A program made the translations under genes and the position numbers. 64,000 nucleotides of DNA from Polytrichum commune (Eukaryota > Streptophyta > Polytrichopsida > Polytrichales > Polytrichaceae): positions 65,799,554 to 65,863,553 of the forward strand of contig OX485803.1 of NCBI GenBank assembly GCA_950295325.1, written 5' to 3'. Shown here in pieces: positions 1 to 9,892 of the stretch. Position 1 is the stretch's first letter, and each line of letters starts with the position of its first letter. The notes under the pieces are model-generated. The model did not search any database and had not been told where the DNA came from. It worked only from the letters and a program-made list of their open reading frames with translations.

Positions 1-337
1 TTCTTTCTAATGTGTACATTTAAAAGGGCTATTAAGTATTTTGATGCAAAGGTAGATGAACAAAAGGGGTCCTAAGGTTTAGGAAAAAAATTGACAATAG
101 ATGTGTTAGTTTCATTCAATTCACATTTTCATCCATTATTCACTAGGATTTGAGTATATTTGGATAATTTCAACTGCCAATATGACGTACACTAGATCAA
201 AAGACTACACAAATATGGTGGTTGGCAAACATGGAATACAAATATATGAAGTTGTGGTTGTTGTGTTGTTGCTTTTGTTATTGTCATTTGATGCTTTTGT
301 CACCACAAGTGCACATTTCTTATTATTTTAAGACTTT

Positions 338-690
338 GTGCAGGGTTTAGAATCTAAAAGAAAACAAATTCTAGACCCCATAGATCCTACACCAATCAAG
401 GAAGCAAATCCAATTGCTCACCACTCGCCTAAATGGCTTGAAGTCAAAGAGAGACTTACCACTCACCTCATGCATTTGGAAGTTGAAATGGGGGAGTTAG
501 AGCATGCATGCCTATCTCCTAGGACTCATTTGTCAATGACCAAGGCTCTTTGAGTTGAGTTGGAGAAAAAATTGGTTGCATGTCATAGTAGGTGTGCAGC
601 TATAGACAAACAAGTGAGTATAACAAAAAATGTGGAGGGGAGTGACATACAAACCTTTTGTGATGGTGAGGAAAAAGATGCCGAGGCATA
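338..690 (+). pseudogene. decayed coding remnant, unrecognised
   Basis: A 71-codon open stretch (338-553) with a charged, helix-prone composition runs into a stop. The same frame then continues with more charged residues until another stop near 690. I recognise no domain. Its style (short charged helices, many nearby stops) resembles the remnant at 7337-8267 on the other side of the CCGG element, so the two could be halves of one old gene or element split by the insertion. That is inference only. Codon structure is weak and there is no clear start. Confidence 0.25.
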
Positions 691-1129
691 GAAAAAGGCC
701 TTGCAGTAGGAGAAGTTGTCGACCTTAGTGCAAATTAGTGGCATGGAGGTGTAGCTAAAGCAACAACATCAAAAAATATCCTCATGCATGGGTACCTACA
801 ATATGGCTTTGTATGAGTACTTCATTGCTAATTGTGGAGTCATTGAAGCATCCACTCCCCCATCAACTTGGAAAAGCAAATGCAACTCATTACCCACAAC
901 TAAAATACACACATGTTAGTAGTTGATCACACTTGTAATTTCTATGTAATGCTATTTGTCTAGGCAATGTTTATGTTTGTTTCCTATAAAATGTCCATGT
1001 AATGCTATTAGTTAATGATTTGTTTATGAAATGCCTATAAGGGTTACCACTTTTTGATTCCTTGAAAGTCCACAAATATTTGTGTTATGGAAAGTAATGT
1101 GCAAAATTATCACAGGACTATCTAATGCT

Positions 1130-1312
1130 ACACTACCATTGATACCACCACAATGCAAGATTGTCAGTGCTTGCCGCACCTCAAATAGTAGACTTGCCAT
1201 TGAAAGTGGTCAATGCTTAACTATCCCTATCTCTAGAGATAATAAATTAAGCCATTTTTGCTCCTATAATGCATTTGAAACTGAGGCACATTTGTTTTGG
1301 AATGTACCCTAA
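1130..1312 (+). pseudogene. LINE-type reverse transcriptase C-terminal remnant
   Basis: The translated stretch carries the pattern R..NSRLAIESG, a basic/arginine step, then a C..C-like and ETEAHLFW..P ending. This resembles the short zinc-binding tail found after the reverse transcriptase domain of plant and other eukaryotic LINE-like elements (IExGR ... C..C ... ExHFL..CP). Only about 60 residues survive, with no reverse transcriptase core in this or neighbouring frames. The call rests on motif spacing alone. Confidence 0.4.
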
Positions 1313-1892
1313 TCCCATTAGGATAAATCTCCATCACTCTCTGAGAATGTAGTATTAAGGAGCCTCAAGTCTTTCTCTCAATTGGACCATCAAATTGACA
1401 TTAGCCACATATCTATCTCACAAAGGGTACCCCATTCCACCACTGTAAGGAATTAGCGGTGATGTCTCCTTCCATAAATATCATAGCTTAACCAATGCTA
1501 ACATGTGAACAACGTACGGATGACCCAATAATCAAGTAAAAACATAATAACCTTGACTTGACAAGACTACAACTTGGGATATGCCAACTTATGATGTGCC
1601 TCCCTGATAAGCTACAAGTAGAGGTATCTAAAGATTGTATCATATAAGTAAGACCTTATTGATGAAACTACAAACACAATTAGATAGGCAAAGCAAAATA
1701 TGAACAATAAACTCAAAATAATGCAAAATTAACTGCAAAAGGAAGCAAAAGCTACAAATCACAAAGACATTATAGTGGTATGTATTCAATGTATATATTG
1801 AACACCATGTACAAAAGATGTTGCTTACTACCACTACTACTATCAATATTAATATTACTACTATATCATAGTAAACATCATTTGTGCATCAT
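1313..1892. other. intergenic, nothing recognised
   Basis: AT-rich sequence with short ACT/TAA-rich low-complexity runs (around 1830-1865). No coding signal, RNA gene or repeat partner inside the window was seen. The CCGGAT-rich composition starts abruptly near 1900. Confidence 0.5.
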
Positions 1893-2192
1893 GTGAGGGA
1901 ACACGCGAACACCAAAATATCCGGATTGGCGGTTTTAAGTGCCTAATCCGGTTTTGTCCGGATGACCCTAGTATCGTCCAGGGATTCAGTGAAGTGTAGG
2001 AGGTCTAGAACTCTCCGTACCCACTTATTTCCTCTTTCTTAGCCAAATTTCCGGAAACCCTAATTTCCGGATTTTTGGTCTTTGGGGCACTCTTAGCCTT
2101 TTTCCGGAGTGTGCCTTTCCGGATGGTATTTCTAGGTCCTTATTGTGATACTTACCTCCCCCTTTTTCATCTACCCTCTAGAATAGGTGATT

Positions 2193-2994
2193 TCTTCCGG
2201 TGAGGACGTCCTTCATAAGATTGGAATCTGGAAACTCCCTCACAACCAATCCGGATTGATCAGATCCCTCTTGGCAGGTCACACAGAGAGATCCGGATTG
2301 TTTCTTGGGACCATGGTGACCAGAGGAGTCCGGATTCCGACCGGAGATCTGACTCGACGGGATGAGTGGGTGACCCGTACCACTTTCCGGATTATCCCGT
2401 CCACCAGTGAGGCTACCTCTTTGGAAGATCAATAAAGTCCGGATCCCTTCCGGACCTTTGCCTAATCTCCCATGATTGTCTCACCGGGATGTTACCCGGA
2501 CATCCGGAACAATGAGGATCTCTTCCTACTTCACTCCGGAGGTGGCCTCCAACCCGGAATCCTTACTGATCCGGACCTTCCATTCTCCTTCCGACGGATC
2601 TGTCCGGCTACCTCTAACTTGGATTCTACTCAATCTGAGCTAACTGGGCGATCCGTACCACCATCCGGATAGGTCCGTCTAAGGGCGGTGGGACCTCTTC
2701 AGAAGATCAGATTGGCGTAAGTCCGGATCCCTTCCGGATCTCACCCAATCTTCCCAGCGGCTATCCCACCTAGACGTTACCCAACCCACCGGATTAGTGA
2801 GGTTTCCCTCCCACTACACTCAGAGAGGATCTACAAGGCAATAACCGGGTTTGATCCGGGTCTCTTCTCTCATGTCCTATCCGGAACTCCTATCCCTCAT
2901 GCTCTCTCTCTCTCTTCTCCGCTAACAATCTCCGGATCGTTCACACAAACATCAATCAAGGGGAGTCAAGGAGTGAGGAACTAAGGCATTTATT
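2193..2994 (+). repeat. left inverted-repeat arm (~800 bp)
   Basis: Reading forward, this arm matches the reverse complement of 5925-6734 along its whole length with scattered substitutions and small indels. Landmarks shared in order: TCTTCCGGTGA at the outer edge, TCCGGATTGATCAG, a CT microsatellite (CTCTCTCTCT), and AAGGCATTTATT at the inner edge. Small open reading frames inside both arms are mirror images of each other and not convincing genes. Confidence 0.85.
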
Positions 2995-3471
2995 GTGGGA
3001 GTCCAAATTCGACGGAAAGACGGAAATACGGAAATATGGATTTCATTTCCGTATTTTTCCTTGCTTATCTGAAGGTAATAGGGTCTCTTAGGTTAAAATT
3101 AATTGTACTAGGAAATAGAGTATTCTAACTCCGTCTTGCGTGATAAAACGACTTAAAATAAGTATTATGACCGGTCCGTCAATTTGGATGGGCGGACCGT
3201 GTAATCATGATCCGAACCATTGGTCCGGACCAAGTAACGGACGCGCCAAGATTACCCAACGGACCGGAAGTGGCGGTTATAACGGGTTTATGACGGTTGG
3301 GGGAAGACCGTCGGAAAACCGTTATAACCGTTTTCCGTTAATCCAAACGGTAACATGGGAGGGATATTTAGGAGTCCCTTCCTTCTCCTTCCCATTTTTT
3401 TCTGATTCACAAACGACGAAATTGCTGAGAGAACGAGTGGTGAGGTTGTTGTCATTTCGAGCCGCCAGCAG
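2995..3471 (+). promoter_or_regulatory. core 5' leader / possible LTR-like promoter
   Basis: It starts with TGTGGGAGTCC exactly at the inner edge of the left arm. Its first ~340 bp recur at 8808-9140. Short inverted words around GGAAATACGGAAATA and GGTCCGGACC are present, and a TATTTA box (3365-3370) lies about 100 bp before the gag-like ORF. An independent copy with the same left edge suggests 2995 is a true element boundary. No matching 3' LTR was found. Confidence 0.4.
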
Positions 3472-5642
3472 TTGGATTGCTGGGACTCAACACTTTTCAG
3501 TCACCGGCAGTTGGTTTGCCGGGACTCTGTAGCAGTTAGACGGAAGAGAGGGAATCCGGAAGAGAGGAGGAAAGTTAGAAGGGAGAGGAAAATGCTGGAA
3601 GCACGGGAAGAGGATCAACGGGAACCCATCCCGATTCCGCTGAAAGCCCTCACCCCTGCAATTCCGAGGGAGGATAGAGAGCTGCAAGAGCTCGCGGAGG
3701 ATCTCCGGGTCATGGGTTGTGCGGGATTGCTCTCTAAACCCTGGAACCTCAGAGCGGAAGATACCCTTCGTGAGTTTAAGTTCGAGAGAGGCAATCAGTG
3801 GTTAGGCACAAAGAGGAGGGATCCGGAAAATTGGACTCCGGATACCTGGAACAGGGTCTACGGGTTTCCCAGGGGGATTGCCGAAGGGTGGGCCGGCCGC
3901 CGTGACGGCCTGTTCGCCGGAAAGTTCAGAGGGGACGCGGATCCAAAGGACGGATTCCACCCTGGGAACTGCCGGAATATTAGGGAGCGGAGAGTGTTAG
4001 AGTTTCTCCTGCCCATTCTCAACCCGGACAAGCCGAAGCGGATTAGCCTCACCATGGCTAATACGCTGTTTGATGCAATGTCCGGAGTCCGACCTGTGAA
4101 CTGGGGCCTGATCATCTAGGAGATAGTCGGACGGGCCCTCCCCCACATCGGCCGGAAACCCTCTTTCCTCTCCCCCTTCATTTTGCACCTCTACCAGCAC
4201 TTCGACTGCATCTTGGCGGAGGAGGAGGACCTGCTAACGATAGCGGCGGACGAGGTCGCCTACAAGCTCCTTCCGGAAGCCGGAGACGTCGAGACGGAGA
4301 CCTCCAGCGACCCCATTCTTCCGGAAGCCCGCCGCCAACCGTCTCGAGGCCACTCTCTCCCCCTCCCCCTCACCATCATCCGGAAACTGGACCCAGCCGG
4401 GAGACCACATGGCGAAACGTGGACCTATCAGCTTGGGACTTTCCGGAAAATCCCTTCAAGCGGATGCAGGAGGGGATGGAGGACCTGCAAACCCAGTACT
4501 TCCGGCTGGAGCACATCGTCCGAGGGGCGAACCAGGCTCTGGACGACTGCGGGCTCGGAAATATTCTTCGAGAGTTGGCAAAGAGGGCGGACCGGAAGGA
4601 GCTGGAGCAGGCCAAGACGGAGAACGCTCACCTCACCGCGCAGGTAGCGGCCATGACTCAGGAGCTGAGTCAGAAGAGCGAAGAGATCCGGAAGTACCAC
4701 GCGGAGCAGGCAGTGCTCTTCAGCCGGATCCGGGAGTTGGTGGGGCATCCGGCGGAGATCGTCAACAAGGCGCACCTCTACGACCGGATGATGGAGTCCG
4801 GAGAGCCCGCTTCCGCCAGGCAGATCCTTCCCATCCTTGTGAAGTACTCACGAACGATGAAAGATCTCCTGGCGGAAATCCAGAGGGTGGTTCCACAAAG
4901 CGGAACACCCCGGCGGGTACTTTATCCGGGTCCGCCGGGGTCACCAACCGGAACCCTCTATGAGGTAGTTGGTGAAGTGGCCCTGGTGCAGAATCCGTCG
5001 ACATCTGCAGGACCCAGCCAGCAGGGAGGCGGCTCGCAGCCGGCTAGTTCCGGGAGGGTTCCGGAACATCTCCGTTCTCCCCAAGTGAGGAGGAAGAGTA
5101 CCGGGTCGGTCCGATCCGGGAGAGGCCAGTCCCCGGTTCCGCGAAACTCGGATCGATCCCGGACTCCGGATAGGGCTAGGACGCCGATCCAGCACCAGAT
5201 TTCTGATCGGGAGGCAACTCCGAGTAGGGGCAAAGCCCCTATGACCCACGCCTCGCCATCGTCTCCGCAGGACTGCCAAATGGTCAGTCCCTTTCCGCCG
5301 CCACCCTCAAGGGCGGCCTCCAACAGGGATCCGCGGACGGCTTCGATCTCGGGCGAACGGAATCTGGAGCAGGGCACCGGAAGCGATCCTTCTCCGATCC
5401 GGAGCCTCCGGATGGGGGCAGTTTCCAGAACCCCAGGGACAGTCTCCGGAACACCAGGGACCGGGACACCGCGGACCGAGAGAGCAACGGATTCGGAGGA
5501 CGAGGTTGCCCCGTCTCCGAACATGAGAAGGATGCTCACGCGGCTGCAGAAGGCATCGCCGGGAGGGGGCTCATCCGCCGTCAGCGGGTTAGGCAGTCAC
5601 TCAAAGGAGGGATCGGCTCCGAAGAAGCACCGCTCTTCTTAG
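3472..5642 (+). pseudogene. gag-like / plant transposon protein, interrupted
   Basis: Reading from 3472 (a more natural ATG is at 3592) the frame runs to an in-frame TAG at 4117-4119, continues open in the same frame to about 4370, then the coding signal shifts into the frame that stays open to 5642. So there is one nonsense codon and one frame change. The first part (ISLTMANTLFDAM..., then INLGRALPHIG-like text after the stop) resembles the putative plant transposon/gypsy-type domain common in plant LTR elements. The middle (codons from ~4560-4720) is a clear heptad coiled coil rich in E, K and Q. The last ~200 residues are Ser/Pro/Arg-rich and disordered. CCGGA words are as dense here as in the flanking arms. 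No protease, reverse transcriptase or integrase follows. Confidence 0.5.
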
Positions 5643-5924
5643 TAGAGGAGAATAGCTAGTTTAGTTAGGCAGAATAGAGGTAGGCAGGTAGGACTTAGGA
5701 GTTTTTGAAGATGAGTAATAAAATTTTCCCTTGGGAGTGTCAGCGGAAAACCCGGATCTTGATCCGGGAAATCCGGGAGACCGGGTGTAGTTAGGGTTTT
5801 TCTTAGCGGCGGCCGCTTGGGCCGCCGCCCTCAGGTTAGGGATTTTGAGCCTCTACTTAAGGCTGAATAAGGAGCTTGAGAAGGGTTCCTTCTCCATTGT
5901 TGTATTGTGATTACTCCTACTCCG
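5643..5924 (+). other. core 3' untranslated segment with AATAAA signals
   Basis: This non-coding stretch follows the gag-like ORF. It has AATAAA near 5717 and again at 5925, plus nested inverted CCCGGAT/ATCCGGG words at 5752-5785 that could fold into a hairpin. It ends where the right inverted arm begins, so the transcript end and the arm edge coincide. Confidence 0.35.
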
Positions 5925-6734
5925 AATAAATGCCTTTGCTTCTCGCTCCTTGACTTCTCTTTATTGATGTTTGTGTGAATGATCCGGGGATTGTTAGCGG
6001 AGGAGAGAGAGAGAGAGAGCATGAGGGATAGGAGTTCCGGATAGGACATGAGAGAAGAGACCCGGATCAAACCCGGTTATTGCCTTGTAGATCCTCTCTG
6101 AGTGTAGTGGGAGGGAAACCTCACTAATCCGGTGGGTTGGGTAACGTCTAGGTGGGATAGCCGCTGGGAAGATTGGGTGAGATCCGGAAGGGATCCGGAC
6201 TTACGCCAATCTGATCTTCTGAAGAGGTCCCACCGCCCTTAGACGGACCTATCCGGATGGTGGTACGGATCGCCCAGTTAGCTCAGATTGACTAAGATCC
6301 AAGGTAGAGGTAGCCGGACAAATCCATCGGAAGGAGAAGGGAAGGTCCGGATCAGTAAGGATTCCGGATTGGAGGCCACCTCCGGAGTGCAGTAGGAAGA
6401 GATCCTCATTGTTCCGGATGCCTGGGTAACGTCCATGTGAGATAGCCGTCGTTAGGACTGGGTAAGATCCAGAAGGTGCCGGACTTACGCAATCCGACCT
6501 TCTGAAGAGGTCTGACAGTCTTTTGACGGGGTAATCCGGAAAGTGGTACGGGTCACCCTCCTGACCCTGTCGAGTCAGATCTCCGGTCGGAATCCGGACT
6601 CCTCTGGTCACTATGGTCCCAAGAAACAATCCAGATCTCTCTGCGTAACCTGCCAAGACGGACCTGATCAATCCGGATTGGTTGTGAGGGAGTTTCCGGA
6701 TTCCAATCTTATCAAGGGCGTTTTCACCGGAAGA
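5925..6734 (-). repeat. right inverted-repeat arm (~810 bp)
   Basis: Reverse-complement partner of 2193-2994. The alignment is continuous from the inner AATAAATGCCTT to the outer CACCGGAAGA. Differences are mostly single substitutions and a few short insertions, so the arms are old enough to have drifted but are clearly one duplicated unit. Confidence 0.85.
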
Positions 6735-6749
6735 GTTTCAAATTTTGAT

Positions 6750-6805
6750 TTTCTGCTCACGAGATCTGCTCACCGCTCACATCGTAGCATTCCTGATTTC
6801 AAAAG
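6750..6805 (+). repeat. terminus-like sequence shared with unit A right end
   Basis: It contains TTTTCTGCTCACGAGATCTG then CTCACCGCTCACATCGTAGC. The order of parts matches 26117-26160, where TTTTTTCTGCTCACCGCTCG is followed by CCGCTCACACGGTAGCG. The reverse complement of the left end of unit B (47253-47280) shows the same GTGAGCG plus repeated GAGCGG. This is likely a transposon end of the same family. Confidence 0.5.
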
Positions 6806-7336
6806 AGTGCACTTAATGATGTTCTTGATTAATTAGGGGTGAATGAAGGTGTTTTTCAATCTCTAGGTTTGTCGAATGGTTTCATAATGAAGCATGTGAA
6901 GGTGGAGAAATCAATGAGAACCAATCAAGTTTGTGATCTATCATAACCAAGAGTACATGTTGTTCATAAGTGTGGCATTCAAAAAGTAAACCAATTGCTT
7001 GAGTTGAAGCAAAACATGTGGAAGTTTGCAAAAGCTAAAGCTAGAGATTTGGAAGAGAAAAAAAGGTCATTGGAGTAAAACTACTTGAGAACAAAGGCTA
7101 ATATGGAGGACCAAGAAAATACATCCCTAAAATTCCACAATCAAACCACTAGGGAAATATCATGATAAAGTTTCATTTATAGTTTTCTTGGTGGTATAGA
7201 TTTCCAAGAACAAAGACAATGACCTAGGTAGTTGCCGTTGCTAGTTGCCCACAAATAAAAATCAAATCTAATGATTGTGAAAAAAAGATAATTTTGCAAG
7301 GGACACTAACTGACAAAAACAAAACTTCTAGTTCAA

Positions 7337-8267
7337 TTGGAGGTCCTGAAGACATTGAGTGATGACAAGCGTCAACGGGCACTTCAAGGGGAGTCTCTTC
7401 ACTTGGAGGTACAAAATGATATTGAGGTTCTGATTCAAGAAAAGGATGGTGTTATGGATGACATCAAACATCTTATTAATGAATGTGATGAGATTGAAGT
7501 ACAAGTTGATGCAATGCGCAAAGGAAGTGGTAGGAGCTTCTGGCCCATCCCCAAGTGCACATTGAGAAATATTTTACATATGTTAGACACAATGTAGTTG
7601 TCATAAAGCCTTGTGGGTATTGTACTAAGGGGTTCCCAAATATGGACATTGTTGTCACCCCATATCAACACAAATTTCACCCCTTTTGCGTAAGGGTGAT
7701 GTTGAAGACATCAAATAAATATCTTGTGTGTAAAGAATATTTCAACCCTGATTCGTGGAATAGTTGGGGATTTGGTAAGCCCAATGAGAAGCTCAAACAA
7801 CTTGCAAAGGAAATGCAATTGAACTCCACATGGCAAGTTGTCATTGAGAGCATATGATCCTCCATGCTTTTAGACATGTAGCTTGAGGCAAATTTGACAT
7901 TTTGTAGTGAATTAAGTTAATGTGAATTTCTTATTTGAAATACATTTTTTTGGTGCAACCAATGTATGTCCTACTACATTATTGTATTCTACTTACTACC
8001 AGTTTATTTGTTGACATAGGTTGCAACATGGGAGAGGGAAGTGAACATCTTTTTACTCAACATGTTTCAACTAGTGAAATGGGATTCAATGAAATATTTT
8101 GTACAACACCTACTCCTATGAGCTTTATTGGCCTTTCTTGGGCCAATACTAAGCATACACCCCCTACTTCACTTGCAAAAGAGGTTACTAGTGAATTCTC
8201 ACATATGGATTCTCAATATGTGGTAGAGCATAATGATGATTCACCTTGCAAGGTTAGAATTTGTTGA
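7337..8267 (+). pseudogene. decayed coiled-coil / RING-like gene remnant
   Basis: There are three successive open stretches. 7337-7597 is a charged coiled-coil-like segment. 7555-7857, in a different frame, carries C..C..GFP...D, H..FHPFC and a later cysteine, then NSWGFG, resembling a degenerate RING/zinc-ribbon fold. 7935-8267 is Ser/Thr-rich. A CATAG acceptor-like site near 8020 could join the last part. Frame changes and stops show it is not intact. I do not recognise the family; zinc binding is suggested only by Cys/His spacing. Confidence 0.35.
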
Positions 8268-8807
8268 TACCCCCAAGTTCTTGGGACTGGACATTCCAAT
8301 GGTAATTGTTCAAAACTTTATATTTTAAGTTTTTCATGTTTTTTTACATTCATTCAATTATTAAAGCTGCAACTAATTGTTAAATTTAATTTGCAAATGT
8401 TTTGGGGAAAACTAAGGACGTAGCATTATTGCAACGGGAGGATGTTCAAATGGCGAAGCAAGACAAACATCATCACAAGGGTTTAAATACCCTCCCTTGT
8501 GTAAGTGAGCCTCAAAATTTAGAAAAAAACTATACAAATCCCCTCCCCTTTGCTAGCTCAATTGTTGAATACCAATGGAAATGCTCAATTTCAATTTCCT
8601 TCCTCTTTACATGCTCAATTCATAGCTCAATTAGTAATCCCATTGAGCATGGAAGTAAAGGGGAGGATTATGGCCCTACATAATCATTAGAGAAATACAA
8701 GGCTCAAAAAACCTCGAAGTGCAAGAATTCTAGTGTGTCCAGTCCCACAATGCACACTAGAGCCAAAGCACCTTTGGGTAAAACAAATGTCTCCACTAAA
8801 AGCATGA
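8268..8807. other. intergenic, weak coding remnants only
   Basis: A 93-codon open stretch (8402-8683) is Ser/His-rich with no recognised domain. Nothing else was seen. The sequence changes abruptly to the CCGG-element leader at 8808. Confidence 0.4.
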
Positions 8808-9140
8808 TGTGGGAGTCCAAATTCGACGGAAAGACGGAAATACGGAAATACGGATTTCATTTCCGTATTTTTCCCTGCTTATCTGAAGGTAATAGGGTCT
8901 CTTAGGTTAAAATTAATTGTACTAGGAAATAGAGTATTCTAACTCCGTCTTGCGTGATAAAACGACTTAAAATAAGTACTATGACCGGTCCGTCAATTTG
9001 GATGGGCGGACCGTGTAATCATGATCCGAACCATTGGTCCGGACCAAGTAACGGAAGCGCCAAGATTACCCAACGGACCGGAAGTGGCGGTTATAACGGG
9101 TTTATGACGGTTGGGGGAAGACCGTCGGAAAACCCGTCGA
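8808..9140 (+). repeat. truncated second copy of the CCGG-element core leader
   Basis: Near-identical to 2995-3327, with a few substitutions, starting with the same TGTGGGAGTCC edge. It breaks off after GACCGTCGGAAAACC and is joined directly to the left end of unit A. The short word CCGTCG lies on both sides of the junction. Confidence 0.85.
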
Positions 9141-9149
9141 AAGTTAGGA

Positions 9150-9290
9150 CCCCTATGACCGTGGATTTTGCACATATTTCAAGTTTAATTTTGGAATTAT
9201 GAGGCCGATATTTATGGAGTGCCTAATTTTTAGGACCAAAAGTTTCTTAAAATTACCAACGAGTCCCTATGGCCGTGGGAAAATTCAGTG
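9150..9290 (+). repeat. subterminal motif cluster, unit A left end
   Basis: Two copies of a motif close to CCCTATGnCCGTGG (9157-9171 and 9266-9280) lie ~110 bp apart. Three related copies lie at the left end of unit B (47312-47430), and one (CCTATTTCCGTG when reverse-complemented) near 26012-26025 at the right end of unit A. Subterminal repeated motifs are typical transposase-binding regions of MULEs; binding here is untested. Confidence 0.45.
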
Positions 9291-9317
9291 TGGTTGAGAA
9301 GATGGTGGACCTATGGG

Positions 9318-9481
9318 AAGAGGCCTCGGATCCGAGGCCTCTTAGTTGTGGGTAGCTTATGCTTGAAAATCAAAATGTTATGTATATTTGAGTTGGCTAC
9401 TTGTTTTTGCATTTGGCCATTTCTTGTATGTTCTAGTATGAGGAGGAGGTTTGGAAAGAGGCCTCGGATCCGAGGCCTCTT
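9318..9481 (-). repeat. two B-type palindromes in inverted array units
   Basis: Perfect copies of AGGCCTCGGATCCGAGGCCT at 9321-9340 and 9459-9478. Read on the minus strand, their flanks match the spacer text of the unit B array, with a TTTTGATTT-type segment, CAAGC and CCTACCCACAA preceding the palindrome. They are therefore two inverted array units ~11 kb from any other B-type unit upstream of unit B. Confidence 0.9.
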
Positions 9482-9892
9482 TCTTGTGGGTAGGATATGC
9501 TTGAGAAATCAAAATGTTAGGTGTATTTGGTTTGGCTACTTGTCTTTAGATTGTCTACTAGTTGACGACCACAAAAGTGTAGTGTTATTTGAGAACAACG
9601 ACAAGATGCATTCAACAAGACAATTGGAATATTAAAAACCACACCACACTTTATAAATCCAAACACTCAAACATTAACAAGTAACCAAGTGGTGTTAGAG
9701 AATATTTTGAACAATATAAAAAAGAACGAAGTCAAAAGTTAACTTAAATATGCAATTTCATATATGCAATCCCAAAAACTCCAAAAGTGATACACATACA
9801 ATGAATTCCATGCGGAATGAGTGCACAAACTGAAAAACCAACGGAAGAAAAAACGGTATATTAGATAGTACACAGACATTCACATGAAGCTA
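9482..9892. other. 3' flank of the unit A methyltransferase-like gene
   Basis: AT-rich, no gene seen. It is presumably the 3' untranslated and terminator region of the minus-strand gene that ends at 9893. Confidence 0.4.

Larger units (their letters stand above)
1893..6805 (+). mobile_element. CCGG-rich composite element with long inverted arms
   Basis: The stretch is sharply different from its flanks, being saturated with CCGGA/TCCGGAT words. Two inverted arms (2193-2994 and 5925-6734) enclose a core (2995-5924) with a gag-like pseudogene. Its right edge (6750-6805) ends in a CTGCTCACCGCTCACAT-type sequence that is also found at the right edge of unit A. At the left edge (near 1896) a TGTGAGGG sequence loosely mirrors the right end's TGTGAGCGG in reverse complement. 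No clean target-site duplication was found, so the outer limits are approximate. It could be a foldback-type DNA element carrying a retroelement, or two retroelement relics in opposite orientation. Confidence 0.5.

Noticed and set aside
2178-2672. Genes in the inverted arms
   Set aside because: Small frames on both strands mirror each other in the two arms and reflect stop-poor CCGG-rich sequence.
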